Shown: positions 20,708-30,320 of the stretch, one piece after another
Layout: every line of letters starts with the position of its first letter
How positions within the stretch are numbered: position 1 is the stretch's first letter
Assembly: GCA_019828565.1 (NCBI GenBank)
Contig: JAHDYR010000002.1
Coordinates: forward strand, 62,001 to 126,000
Source of the DNA: Carpediemonas membranifera
Lineage: Eukaryota; Fornicata
Length of the DNA stretch: 64,000 nt
Direction: 5' to 3'
Program-made: the position numbers and the translations under genes
The notes under the pieces: model-generated
The model's input: the letters and a program-made list of their open reading frames with translations, nothing else
The model's database searches: none
Told to the model about the DNA's origin: nothing

Positions 20708-20758
20708 GAGTATCTCCAGGGTATCTCCCGGGAGACTCTAGCCATTCTTACAGTATGG
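20708..20758 (-). repeat. T1 right TIR
   Basis: Ends ...GCCATTCTTACAGTATGG; reverse complement of 9461-9511 with a single C/T difference. Abuts the gypsy gag codon CAG at 20761-20759. Confidence 0.9.
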
Positions 20759-21778
20759 CTGTGGCTGCTGGGATGACTGTTGCTGCTGCTTCTGAGCAGC
20801 TGGTGCCGGCTGTGGCTGAGCCGGTTTGTTGGCCGCTTGGGGCTGGCGTTGCGGCTGAGGTGCCGGTCTGGCGTCGCGGGCCGCGGCGGGGTGGCCTTTG
20901 GTAGCCTGGGGCTGTCCGGGCGTGCTGCCGCGGTGCGGGCAATCAGCCTTCCAGTGCATGCCTCCACACGAGCACGCGTATGGAGGAGGGAGCCGGCGCT
21001 CGCGGCGGGATCTGGTGTTGGCGTTCTGGCTATGTTTCGGGCCAGTGCTGGAGCTCGTGATGGAGCTCGTGCTGGAGGATGTGATGGATATGTCTTGAAT
21101 CACGCTTCCGAGGACTTCGCGGGCGTCAATGGCGTGCAGTATGAGCTCGCGCGTGTGCACAAATAAGCTATCGATGTCCCGGGCGCAAGAGAGGTCCCAC
21201 TTTTGCTGAATACGGTTGGCAAGTGAGACCGGGCGAAGGGCGGCGATAAAAGCTTTGGCGATGATCTTATCGAGTCCGCGGGTGGGGCTGGCTTTTCTCG
21301 GGGTGTCCTGCTCACTCGGCGTGCTGTCTGGCTTCTGGGTGATGACCTTGCTGAGGGCGGCCTCGTCTTCATCCACCTCGGCGGGCTCGGGCTCTGGCTT
21401 GGCGCCGAGCTCGGCGTTGAGAAGGGCATGGGCGTGGGAGCGCAGCTCCTTGGTCTCAGCCATGAGACGAGATAAGGCCTCGATCGTGGACTTGGTTCGG
21501 TCCTGCGTGAGGGCCCGGATTTCTTGGATGGTTTTCTCAAGGGTTCTCGGGAAAGAAAGAGCGGTGATTTCGGCGAGAAGTTCTGCGTCGTTGAGTGCTT
21601 CGACGTCGACGTTGCGGACAAATCGGACATGACTGACTTGATCCTCGGTGAGGCACTCGTAAGCCGTTATGACGGTTGTGGTAGGAGCATGCTTCTGCGC
21701 GAACGTGAGGGCGCGTTTGAACGCGCGAACGGACTCTCTAGAGAAGTCCGATAGTGATGGCGGAATCCAATTATTCAT
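20759..21778 (-). CDS. Ty3/gypsy gag with zinc knuckle
   Basis: Starts at ATG 21778 (MNNWIPPSLSDFSRESVR), about 25 bases inside the 5' LTR. Helical capsid-like part, then a basic stretch (RSRRERR) and a zinc knuckle CSCGGMHWKADCPH, then a long Gln/Pro-rich tail. The tail is cut by T1 after ...QQPQ; in the pre-insertion state it ran straight into pol (PRPDERRAG). The apparent stop after PYCKNG lies inside the T1 TIR and is a product of the insertion. Confidence 0.85.
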
Positions 21779-21802
21779 TTCGGAAAGTGATCACTGTGCC
21801 GG

Positions 21803-22037
21803 TGGTGAAAATGGCCGAAAATGGTATTGCCCAGATGCAATTCCAGCCGTCCCAATAGCCCATGGAAAGCTGATAGGCTGGGATTGTCCGCCTCCTGCCC
21901 GCCTTTCCATCACTGCACAGTTCTTGCACAAACGACTGCATGATGTGACTCTGGTTGCTGTTGCAATTTGTTGTTCTGTGCCGGGGCGAAGAGATTGGAA
22001 CATTTACATAAACTGCGGACGTGGATGCCTTATGACA
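21803..22037 (-). repeat. 5' LTR of the gypsy element (235 bp)
   Basis: Identical as far as I can see to 6030-6264. The 24 bases between it and gag (21779-21802) must hold the primer-binding site; I cannot match them to a tRNA by eye. Confidence 0.88.
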
Positions 22038-22184
22038 GTTCAAACCCAAGAAGCTGACTTCGTTGTTGGCGCATAGAAGGAAAGCCGAAGATTGGATTCT
22101 TGTTAAACTGCGGGTGACGCATCACCTGATTAAAACGAATTCTCGAATACCCGTCGTTTACGCCACAGTGATTAATCACTCCCT
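22038..22184. other. Short non-coding spacer
   Basis: Between the gypsy 5' LTR and the next gag-like frame. Nothing recognised. Confidence 0.4.
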
Positions 22185-23975
22185 ATGGCTACGAAATTCG
22201 ACGTAAGTTCCCTTCCACTGCTCAACTCCGCCGCGAAGGAATACAAGCGGGAACTTCCTCATGCAAGATTTCCTACATCGTTCCTCAGATGCCTAAGCAT
22301 CAGCTCGCAGGAGTTCTTACGGGCCAATTGGAGACCCACCTCTGATTATAAGACCTTCGAGGACCTAGAAGACGATGTATGTCCCGATGCGGTAATCCGC
22401 AGCGCCATTAGGCGCGAGATGAAGCTCTCACTTCCCATCACGCCCCCAAGCACCTCCACGCCACCCCACAAGCAGGCAGTAGCCCGTCTAACCGCCGCTC
22501 TCGAAGAAGACCTGTTTATGCTCGCTGAAGCGGCGGCCGCGGCCTTTCCTGAAGGCCCGATGGCCGCGGCTGCACAGCGCCGCGCAGAAGCCGTATTCAC
22601 GGCTGCAGTAGCCGAGATCGACCACAACGCCCCGGTTTATGTGCCCCTCATCAACAAGTTCAACCCAGATGTCCCCTCCGCGACGACGAGTACGTCGCCG
22701 AGGTCAACGCAGCCCTGGCCCCACCCAAGCCGGCCGATGACGAGGCTGCCGCCACCAACAACTCCGACACGTCCAGTGACGAGTCCGACTGGGACGACGT
22801 CACCGACATTCGCGCCTACCTCCATGACGAGGCCGACGACATCGTAGCCGCCTGCTCCGTCACACTCATGCCGTCCCTGGACGTCGGCGCGCGCATCAAG
22901 TCCATCAACCTTCCCGGTGCACTCTATGGCAAAGCATCCAAACATCGCTCAACTATTGCCGCTTTGCGCGAGTTCATCGATCTCGTGAACACTGATGCTT
23001 CTGCTCCTGCACTGCAAGCCATTCCTTGGAAGGTTCTCGCCGCAAGAGTCAGAGAGCTTGCACTTAAGGGATTCTCCGCCGAAGCAAAGGACTATTTCGA
23101 CTCCTACATCATAGATGATGCAGAGGACATCGATGACGTCCTTGATAACCTTAGGGACCTCAAAGAGGGCCACGACGGTTACATCGTCGTTCCTTGGAGA
23201 GCATTCCGCACCGGCCAGCCCCCCGCAACCCCACGGTGAGCAAGCGACAGGCGGATCCCGCACACGCAAACACATAGCCCGCAAGATCAGCGGCCCAGAC
23301 CCGTATGTCCAGCTGAAAGACAAGGCGAACTACTACATCAACCCCACCTTCCGCCACTTCTGCGACTACCACGGATACAACTCGTCCCACGTCACTCAGG
23401 CGTGCCCTCATCTGAAGACACAGCGCAGTGCCGCCCCCAACCATCGCGTCCTATTCAACCAGCTGTAGTGGGTGCCAAGCCCAAGAAGGCCCCTGGCCAC
23501 CACAACAACCCTGACCGACCTGCAACAACGACCACCCAAGCGCCCAAACGCAACGCGAGAGCCCCTAACCCAGCGGCAGGCTGGACGCGAAACAAGGAGA
23601 CGAACCGGCTCGAGCGCCTCAGTCAATCCATCAACGAGGTCGACATAGACGCCGAGTCCGACACCGATGAGTCAATCGACGAAGTCGACACGTCAGCGCA
23701 GCGCGAAAACATCGGTAAGCCGATCTACCACGACATCCTCGTCAACGGCACGAGACTGCGGGCGAATCCTCGACCCGGCAGCCGCCAAGACCTGTATCTC
23801 GGAGGCCACGTTCGCCACGCTGAAGGAGGCCGGCCCGGTAATGATCACAAATCATGCTTACACGCTGAAGATGGGCACCACTGGGATCAGCGAGGGGAGG
23901 CCCCGCGTATCCCGGTGGTACCAGTCCATGACAGACCTTGCAAAGAATAAGACAGCATGGAAATCAGCAGGCTGA
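22185..23975 (+). pseudogene. Retrotransposon gag-protease remnant
   Basis: Starts at ATG 22185 (MATKFDVSSLPLLNSAAK). The signal runs through at least five frame changes, several at C-runs (near 22672, 23222, 23437): gag helices, an acidic segment (DESDWDDVTDIRAYLHDEAD), a zinc knuckle FCDYHGYNSSHVTQACPHLK, an acidic linker, then a protease-like stretch (DILVNGTRLRA, ILDPAAAKTCISEATF) where DPAA stands in place of the usual DTGA. It ends without RT. A different element from the gypsy copy at 6-22 kb. The missing catalytic DTG and lack of RT suggest a dead fragment, apart from any sequencing indels. Confidence 0.65.
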
Positions 23976-24294
23976 AAACCAACGTAAGGGTACCCCTATC
24001 CGAGGCTCAAGTCTGACAGAGAGTGACACCTAACGACAAGATATGGACAAGGAAGCAGCCATGGACCACCCTCGCTGGGCGCAAAGCTCCGGGGATCAGT
24101 GAGAAAAGGCCCCACGTATCCCGGTAGCCAGGAACCAAAGCAAGGGAAGGAACGATTGCAAGGAAAGAACAGGGAAGGACAGATCAGAATTATGGAAGAA
24201 AGGACATGCGACAAGGACAGAGCAAGGACAAGGTCAAGGAAATCCATGTTCATATGGTTGTGTGGTTTGACTATACCTGTTTTACTGGGAGAAT

Positions 24295-24322
24295 AGACTT
24301 CGACACAGGGGTGTCGAAGTCA
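24295..24322. repeat. Perfect short hairpin ACTTCGACAC/GTGTCGAAGT
   Basis: Ten-base arms around AGGG. It lies between the gag remnant and the structured region; could be a terminator-like or foldback element. Confidence 0.6.
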
Positions 24323-24401
24323 ATCCATAAATGTTCTTAAATTGTACTGACTGACACTGCCCCTCCATGCTCAACTGACTTGAGTATGAATAACTTGTGC
24401 C

Positions 24402-24590
24402 GGTAGGCCTCACAGGGGAAAGCCTGTGCTAACCTACTTCACCGTTGGCGGCTGGGGAATAGCCCAGTGCCCGGGAAGGGTACTCTGCCTTAGCTCGGTA
24501 ACCCTTGCTTCACCGTCGCTAACTGTGGGTAGCACAGCAGCCGGAACACCGTTGACACACTCTTACTGCCACGTAAGGGTGTCCGGTACA
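24402..24590 (+). other. Run of five nested hairpins, possible structured RNA
   Basis: GTAGG/CCTAC (24403/24433) encloses CACAGG/CCTGTG (24411/24423); then CTGGG/CCCAG (24452/24463), AAGGGT/ACCCTT (24476/24501), CTGTG/CACAG (24523/24533), and GACAC/GTGTC (24554/24579) enclosing CTTAC/GTAAG. No coding frame. I cannot name an RNA family. Confidence 0.4.
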
Positions 24591-24719
24591 ACCGTAGTTG
24601 TTCTGTGGTGACGTATCTCCAAATTGATTGACTCAGAATTTCGTGGTACCACTGTGTAAGTATTGCGTCATACGCTCAAGGGTTAGTCTTACCCGGGCTT
24701 ACCGCCCTCCCACGGGCCA

Positions 24720-25034
24720 TTACTGGGCCGTATGGTCGTCGATTAGTTCATTCGGATCCTTATAATGCACAAATGGCTTCAGTTCGAAACCACCATGGTA
24801 TGCGGCCTTGAAAGCCCTCATTCTTACATAGCGTTCGAATAACGCCTCTAGAGGCCTCAAAGCCTCTTCGTTGCCGAGATATGGCCTTTTTTTTGCTTTT
24901 CTCGTTCGTCGACAGTTGGGACGCCGCGAATATTGCTCTATAACACTAACAACATCAGTATTCGTCTCATAGACGTATAAATCGTGATTTTGCGGACTTA
25001 TCGTCCTCAACAAGCGTTCATCGGGGTTCACCAA
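24720..25034 (-). CDS. Hypothetical protein, possibly T1b
   Basis: 105-codon frame (MVNPDERLLRTISPQNHDLY ... IDDHTAQ) with a basic patch CRRTRKAKKR. No relative recognised. May be the 3' exon or fragment of the next upstream minus-strand gene at 25104, with which it shares strand and is 69 bases apart. Confidence 0.3.
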   Translation of the reverse strand: MVNPDERLLRTISPQNHDLYVYETNTDVVSVIEQYSRRPNCRRTRKAKKRPYLGNEEALRPLEALFERYVRMRAFKAAYHGGFELKPFVHYKDPNELIDDHTAQ

Positions 25035-25103
25035 ACGGACCCTTTCTCGGTCGGCGAATTCTGCCTAACCCGTCTGCTTTCGTAAATTACGCGTTGCACC
25101 ATG

Positions 25104-25578
25104 CTATTCAGCGTCCTGACTTAGCTGTGTGGAGATAAACTGGCCAAATTGGCCTGCCGGAACACGAGAATCGAGTTTCTTCGAGTCCTTGTGGCGCAAC
25201 ACAAGGTGGAATGCGCGGTAAATCTCAACCTGCTTCTCAACAGGGAGCGAGTCGACGCCGACTAGAGCCTTATGAACAGATTTGGCGGTGAAGTGGTCAC
25301 AAAACTTCCGTCGGAATGCCTCAATTGTGTCGGGAGAGTCAAAGTCGACCTCGCAGAGGTAGTTGCGGTTAGTTGCGTCACATATCGCGCGTAGTTTGGC
25401 AACTCCATAGTCGTGAACGTGCTGGCTTAAAGTGCGCTTCAACGGGAACCCGAAAACAACGTTGATCGTACGAATGCTGATCAGACGGACGCAAACGAAG
25501 AACAGAGGGTCATCAGAGACGATGCCGTGATCTTGCAGCCAGGTTATACGGCTCTTTGTGGATCAGGCGATCCATCAG
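25104..25578 (-). CDS. Unknown T1b protein left of OTU (start not resolved)
   Basis: Frame open from 25578 to a stop at 25104, with the first ATG at 25442 (MKRTLSQHVHDYGVAKLRAI); the in-frame upstream stretch (ITWLQDHGIVSDDPLFFVCV) looks coding, so an upstream exon or unusual start is likely. Contains ICDATNRNYLCEVDF and a helical C-terminus. It occupies the slot held by 14078-14765 in T1 but shares no obvious similarity. It would overlap the 5' end of the OTU frame. Confidence 0.4.
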
Positions 25579-26556
25579 TTTACTCAAGCAGAGTTGGCAC
25601 GCGCGAGTGAGGCTGGGCTTGAAGCGCTCGCCGATGAACTCGAGGACAACTGGGCTGAGCTTGTCAGGCGCGCCGAGGAGGCAACAGTGGAGCTTGACCG
25701 CTACGTTCCTCTCGCTGCCTTGATGGTACTGTTCCAGAGGAACAATGTGACTGGAGCCTTATGGACTCGGATCAATAGCACCATGATGAGGTACGGGGGC
25801 CAGAAGTTCATAACGGTCCCACCTCTCGACCTCGGTCTGTCGCCAGAGATGAAGGCTATCATCAAACAGCACTCTCCGACGCCTGCCAATGTTCCCCCTA
25901 TGCAGATATACTTACGGAGCGACGTTGATAGGCAGAAGTACATCGACGTGGAGTACGACAAGGTAGGCGAGCGAGTTCTCAAAGATCGTAAGAGTTGGCG
26001 GAAGATTGCAGTCAACCCGGATGGATTGTGCATCGGCTACTGCCTGCAGAAGGTTGAGAATGGCGAGTTCGACAAGAAGTTTGCGGCAGAGGAAGTGGCA
26101 GCAGTGAGGGAGGAGGTGCGCGCCTGGGGATTCTCCGATGCTGGCGAGAGGCTGAGGCTTGAGACGTCTAACGTGTTCGTGCCCACCCTGATGTTCGACG
26201 ATGCCACTGATTGGTACAGCAACTTTGGTGTCATGGCCTGGTCAGCTCTGAAGAGCAAGACTGTAGTCGTTATCTGGGTCAAGATGTTGACGTACCATGA
26301 CAAGTATATTGTGCGGATGCATTTGACGGAAGTTTATGAGTCCGGCATGGTCCGGCGTGGATCTGATGAAGATGTGGCTGCGGCGCAAGCTATTGTGGTC
26401 GTCAAGGATGAGCATGCGACGCTATTTGTCCGCAAACGTTCAAAGGGTGGTAAGAGAAAGGCTCATACGACTTATATCAAGCGCAAGGCAGTCGATAAGG
26501 ATCGCGAAAAGAGAGTTGTTGATGCCGAGGACGTTAAGCGTGGAGTTCCCGAGTAA
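25539..26556 (+). CDS. OTU-like cysteine protease (T1b), 5' end unresolved
   Basis: Long frame preceded by a good acceptor (TCTTGCAG, 25531-25538), so this is probably the last exon of a gene whose first exon I cannot place. OTU motifs: VNPDGLCIGYCLQ (Asp, Cys) and DEHATLFVRKR (His). The N-terminal part is helical (YDKVGERVLKDRKSWRKI) and the tail is basic (GGKRKAHTTYIKRKA). Closer in motif wording to the T2 protein (VKSDGNCVAYCLQ, AHATLYQKK) than to the T1 one. Convergent with SET, 26 bases apart. Confidence 0.65.
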
Positions 26557-26582
26557 AAAAAGAGATGTTTTGACATTTTAAT

Positions 26583-27391
26583 TCATTTCTTCCGCTTCTT
26601 GAGTGCCGGATACTGCTCCAGGAACCTTGTGAGATAGTTCGGATGAGAAATGGGCAGACTCGGGAACCTAGCAATGGTTAAGACCTCACCCGCATCAAAG
26701 AAGATCTCGCCGTAACTGATACGAAGAAACTCTTCGGCCTGAATGACGTTCGTCGACTCAACCGCAAGGACTGGAAGGTCCTTGAGCAAACGGTTGGTGA
26801 ACTGGCAGTTGGTGTCACTCTCACTGTGGTTGATGAGGTGTACACCAATGCCTTCACCTTCGCCGGCGTCGACGTGAATGTTGCTAGCGTCGAATGAAAT
26901 GCTGTGTAAAGGCATAATGAACAATGAACAAACACCATGTTGCTGTTATTCGCGTGGTAGTCCTCGTCGGACACAATCCTACCGGCGTAAATGCCGAGGA
27001 GCTTTCCGGGCTCAATTGCGGCAGTTGCAATGAGGCCTCTACCCACGTCCGTGTGGTCGGGAGCCAGACAAGGCTGCACCTCAACGGCAATGGAGGGGTG
27101 GGTCAGCCGGGTGGATAACCAACTCGGGGGTTCGAGGGGAGGAAGGTCCTTCTCGGCCTCTTTAAGCTCCCTGATCGACTCCTCGGGAGTGTTTGGGTAG
27201 ATCGCGGCGACCAGATCCGGATGCAGTGCCTGAGTATGCACAACAGATTCAATGATGGAATCTTCGCTTGAGGAATCCTCCTGAGAATCATTTGAAGGCG
27301 CAGACGGCGGCGTCTTGCCCGCAGTGGACGTAATGGGTATTCTGATACCCCCAGGCTGCGGCTTTGGTGGGAGCGCCTTTCTTCTCGCCAT
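26583..27391 (-). CDS. SET-domain protein (T1b), one frame break
   Basis: ATG 27391 (MARRKALPPKPQPGGIRI), matching the T1 SET start MARRK. Ser-rich acidic linker (SNDSQEDSSSEDSIIES), then GRGLIATAAIEPGKLLGIY, a one-base break near 26925 after NMVFVH, then MPLHSISFDASN, GVHLINHSES (NHS motif) and EEFLRISYGEIFFD (Tyr region), ending with a short basic tail. No intron is needed in the N-terminal part here, unlike T1. Presumed lysine methyltransferase. Confidence 0.75.
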
Positions 27392-27537
27392 CTGATTTTT
27401 TTTTGCAAACGGACACGCGGTATTTCTCGGGATTGATGGGGCCGTCTCACACCGTAAAGGACACACATACAATATCTTATCTGTAACACCAGAATGCTTG
27501 CTTATTGTGGTCCATATCCTTCCCTATAGCTGGTTCG

Positions 27538-27574
27538 GCCAACTACCAGTGTTGGAAAAAAAGTGGTAGTTGCC
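27538..27574 (+). promoter_or_regulatory. Hairpin upstream of the T1b caspase-like gene
   Basis: CAACTACCA (27540-27548) pairs with TGGTAGTTG (27564-27572) around GTGTTGGAAAAAAAG; the ATG follows at 27577. Position and A-run loop match the T1 hairpin at 17984-18017, but the arm sequence is entirely different. Confidence 0.65.
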
Positions 27575-27576
27575 AA

Positions 27577-28602
27577 ATGGAGAGGAAATTTGGCAAATTC
27601 GGTACCAGACGCATCAGCGACCATCCTCTCACGTATGAATGCGTCTGTGGAATCACTAGGCCGCGTTCTGACCTTCGCAACCAGGGCCTGAAGGAATATG
27701 ACGGAATCAGGTACACGCATGACTGCCCCTTCACCCTGAGCAAGCTTGTGAACCGCCGCATCGTTATCCTGCTCGAGCCAGTCCATGGCTTCGAAGCACC
27801 TACTTGTGCGAACCCGGTCTTCACTGTCACCGGGCTTGCTGGCTCCGAGGGGTACCACAAGCGCATGAAGGCCATCCTCGATCTCGTCAGCGACGAGTGG
27901 CTCACCACGGTTGCCGTCAGTTTCGTCTCGACGACCCACCTCGGCTCCATACTGCAACAGTTGGCTGCAGAATTCGCCAATTTCGAGACATTCTGGGTTG
28001 TTTCTGGCCACAGCGAGACCACAACGTCGAGAATGATCGTTAATGCGAGCGCTAACGAGTTCCTGTACCTTCACGATATCGTACAGATGATCCTCTTCGC
28101 TTTCCGTGAGCCATCCCTCGTCACCACCAGCCGGGTTCGGCTCATCTACTTCGCCACCTGTACCGGAGCGGACAATAGCGAGTTCTCTCTGCTTAAGCAG
28201 TCCATTTCGACCCAGGCATACGAGCATACGTGCATCATTCTCACTCCGGAGAAAATGCTTGCCAACGAACTCGTCCTGCAGGACTGCTTTTGGCTCTACC
28301 GCACTACATGCATGGACAACCCGCTCCACTTCGTCTCGCGTTACTTCTCCGGCTATGGGCTCGCACCTGGCACAGCAGGGAGACGGGTTATCGCGAATGG
28401 ATCAATGTCCATAACCCCGGGCGCGATTGAGATCCTCACAGCCACTCAGTTCCGCACGCCAATCCCTCTTCCCGAGATGGTCGACCTTGTTTCTGAGGTA
28501 CTTGCATATAGACCACTGCAGAGATCTCCGGCGGATGTTATGGCCTCGCGCTACATTACTGAGATGACAGTTGCGCACAGAGCGGCACTGGAAGACACTT
28601 AA
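27577..28602 (+). CDS. Zinc-finger / caspase-like protein (T1b)
   Basis: Intact, about 341 residues, starting MERKFGKFGTRRISDHPLTY. N-terminal YECVCG ... THDCPF (C-x-C...H-x-C), then FWVVSGHSETTTSRM (His) and RLIYFATCTGADNS (Cys), EKMLANELVLQDCFWLYRTT, and a conserved C-terminus (IPLPEMVDLVSEVLAY). Clearly homologous to 18022-19026 throughout, so both motifs are under constraint. The tandem duplication starts inside this gene at 27822. Confidence 0.62.
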   Translation: MERKFGKFGTRRISDHPLTYECVCGITRPRSDLRNQGLKEYDGIRYTHDCPFTLSKLVNRRIVILLEPVHGFEAPTCANPVFTVTGLAGSEGYHKRMKAILDLVSDEWLTTVAVSFVSTTHLGSILQQLAAEFANFETFWVVSGHSETTTSRMIVNASANEFLYLHDIVQMILFAFREPSLVTTSRVRLIYFATCTGADNSEFSLLKQSISTQAYEHTCIILTPEKMLANELVLQDCFWLYRTTCMDNPLHFVSRYFSGYGLAPGTAGRRVIANGSMSITPGAIEILTATQFRTPIPLPEMVDLVSEVLAYRPLQRSPADVMASRYITEMTVAHRAALEDT

Positions 28603-28625
28603 AGTTCAAAATCTCCCTATTTAAC

Positions 28626-29846
28626 TTACTCAATTGGCTTCATATCCGCCACCTTCTGGTAGACAGTCATACACTGGTCGCAGAACCTGACACGATAGTC
28701 CTGGCCGTCGAGATGGAACTCAGCATAGCTGAAGTGTTTCTCTTCGCAGAACCAGTTTAGGCACGCCCGGCAGACGCCAGTGTCCTTTGTCGACTTGTCT
28801 CCGTCCTTGATACACGCGTGACATCTGTTAGACCTTCCTGCCAGACTGCAAGCTGCGCAAACCTTTCTGTTCTTACCATCAATCCTCTTCTCTCTGACAC
28901 ACTGAAGATGCATGAACTGATGGCAGAGATAGCACGTTTCATACTCGTTTCTTTTCATGTTTGGGTTGAAGTACCATTCAGGTGAGGCACAAACAGCGCA
29001 TGCGAACAGTAACTTACGCTGATATAGCTTCAGAAACGTCGCTTGCTTGAGGGCGGGGACCTTATCGTTCATTTCAACGGCCTTGGGTGACTGCTTGAGG
29101 AGATCAGTGACAGTTGTGGAGAGTGAAGCCGTCACCATCGCGGCAACCTCCTTCAAGTCAGCCTCTTCGAGCCTCGATCGCTTCTGAGCAGGCTCATGCA
29201 TCTGCGCATCAAAATTAAGCTTCTTGACGGGGGAATCAGGCTTGATGGTAGCCAAGTCAGCTCTTTTTCTGAGCTTTGGTACCAATGTTGTCACTGGAGT
29301 CTTTGTGGGTGTCTCTGCGGGTGTTTCTGCTGGGGTACGTGGCTCAGGCTGGAGCTTGCGATGCTTGATCCTGATTACAACGGCTGGAGGCCATTGAATG
29401 CCGGTGCAAGTGATCAGACTGGAGACATCGTGGAGTCCAAGTCCCCGAAACAGCACAGACATCCTGTTTCTAAACTCCTGCAAGTGTTCAGCTGCATTTG
29501 CTCTGTCTCTGACAACCAGGTAGGGTATCTTTGTGCCAATGAGCTCTGTGCCACCCTTTCTACTTGCCACAAATGCCTGAATGGGCTCAGTAGTCGTGCG
29601 CCTGACGGAGTTTGCAATAGCAATCTTGCGAAAGCCGTTGCAGAGGCCCGATATCACATCCTGCATGCCAAGGAGAGCGCGATGAACGTCAGAGGTCGTC
29701 AGACCGATAGTTGGGATGTCCGCGACGTCGAAAAAGCATTCCAGGAAGCTAGTCACGAACAGCCGGCGGTACTCTGTTCTCTTATCCGATCCGCAAGACG
29801 TGCCCTGCGAAATCTCAGCTTTCTTCGCAGTTTCACTGGTCGTCAT
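28626..29846 (-). CDS. Multi-cysteine zinc-finger protein (T1b)
   Basis: Intact 406-residue homologue of the T1 protein at 19070, starting MTTSETAKKAEISQGTSC. Cys-rich end: FACAVCASPEWYFNP, YETCYLCHQFMHLQCV, VCAACS, RCHACIK, GVCRACLNWFCEEKH, RFCDQCMTVYQK. The linker is basic and Thr/Pro-rich. The final VYQKVADMKPIE matches VYKRVEGMRPIV of T1. Its ATG and that of the small gene are 34 bases apart on opposite strands, with GTCGTCA/TGACGAC arms between them. Confidence 0.7.
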   Translation of the reverse strand: MTTSETAKKAEISQGTSCGSDKRTEYRRLFVTSFLECFFDVADIPTIGLTTSDVHRALLGMQDVISGLCNGFRKIAIANSVRRTTTEPIQAFVASRKGGTELIGTKIPYLVVRDRANAAEHLQEFRNRMSVLFRGLGLHDVSSLITCTGIQWPPAVVIRIKHRKLQPEPRTPAETPAETPTKTPVTTLVPKLRKRADLATIKPDSPVKKLNFDAQMHEPAQKRSRLEEADLKEVAAMVTASLSTTVTDLLKQSPKAVEMNDKVPALKQATFLKLYQRKLLFACAVCASPEWYFNPNMKRNEYETCYLCHQFMHLQCVREKRIDGKNRKVCAACSLAGRSNRCHACIKDGDKSTKDTGVCRACLNWFCEEKHFSYAEFHLDGQDYRVRFCDQCMTVYQKVADMKPIE

Positions 29847-29880
29847 ATTCTCATCTTAAACTGCGCAGGTGTTGACGACA

Positions 29881-30096
29881 ATGTTACGGTTATCCACGAA
29901 CGAAAGGCTTAATCATATGACCAGTTGCATCCATGAAGTCGGCAAGATACAAGATTCTGTTCGAGAAATACGAAATCACATCACTGGGCTGAATTGCGAG
30001 GGGTTGGTGAATGAGAGGCTGAATGACACACAACACGTTCTGGAAGAGATAGGAGATATGTTTATAGATGGAATACAGCAACTTAAAGACCACTAA
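29881..30096 (+). CDS. Small helical protein (T1b right end)
   Basis: ATG 29881 (MLRLSTNERLNHMTSC), 71 residues, ending IDGIQQLKDH. Strongly heptad-like (HEVGKIQDSVREIRNHITG). Homologous to the frame at 20389-20605 and duplicated at 41021-41236. May start at the ATG at 29926 instead. Function unknown; its constant place next to the terminal hairpin suggests a role tied to the element. Confidence 0.55.
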   Translation: MLRLSTNERLNHMTSCIHEVGKIQDSVREIRNHITGLNCEGLVNERLNDTQHVLEEIGDMFIDGIQQLKDH

Positions 30097-30192
30097 CACG
30101 TTATTATCACTTTGAATAAGCAATGAATGGTTATGCAACATCAGCACCTACCTACGAATCACAAGAATGCCCCTAGCACGTCGTATGCAAGC

Positions 30193-30295
30193 AAAAATGA
30201 GACTTACCCGTACCTTCCGCACGTTTCTCTACGTTTCACAAACGTTGGTGAAACGTGTGAAATAGTGAAAAAGATACGGGTGAATCTCATTTTTT
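30193..30295. repeat. T1b right subterminal hairpin
   Basis: AAAAATGAGACTTACCCGTA (30193-30212) pairs with 30275-30294 with two mismatches, enclosing TTTCACAAACGTTGGTGAAA and two more TGTGAAA/AGTGAAA half-sites. Same design as 20604-20690. Confidence 0.75.
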
Positions 30296-30320
30296 CTTGC
30301 AGTTTCTTGTGCAAAAGGGT

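Larger units (their letters stand above)
9461..20758. mobile_element. T1: 11.3-kb TIR transposon carrying eight genes
   Basis: Bounded by 51-bp TIRs (9461-9511 and 20708-20758, 50/51 match) that begin CCATACTGTAAGAATGGC. It splits the gypsy gag-pol frame; excision from 9461 to 20758 restores CAG CCT CGC in phase on both sides. If the TIR is taken to start one base later, the flanks share a 2-bp duplication (GC). Contents, left to right: 107-bp foldback, candidate transposase (+), GNAT-like (+), unknown (-), OTU-like (+), SET (-), zinc-finger/caspase-like (+), multi-cysteine zinc-finger (-), small helical protein (+), subterminal hairpin. No polymerase or capsid gene is seen. Confidence 0.88.
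6030..22037 (-). mobile_element. Ty3/gypsy chromovirus (minus strand) interrupted by T1
   Basis: Read on the minus strand: 5' LTR 22037-21803, gag 21778-20759, [T1 insertion 20758-9461], pol 9460-6257, polypurine tract just inside the 3' LTR (AAGGGGGGTAGGA, about 6276-6265), 3' LTR 6264-6030. The LTRs appear identical, implying recent insertion. Without T1 the element is about 4.7 kb. Gag and pol are in one continuous frame once T1 is removed. No flanking duplication is visible. Confidence 0.88.

Noticed and set aside
9461-20758. Polinton/Maverick or viral genome
   Set aside because: Cargo and size fit loosely, but I see no DNA polymerase B, capsid, packaging ATPase or retroviral integrase in the element.
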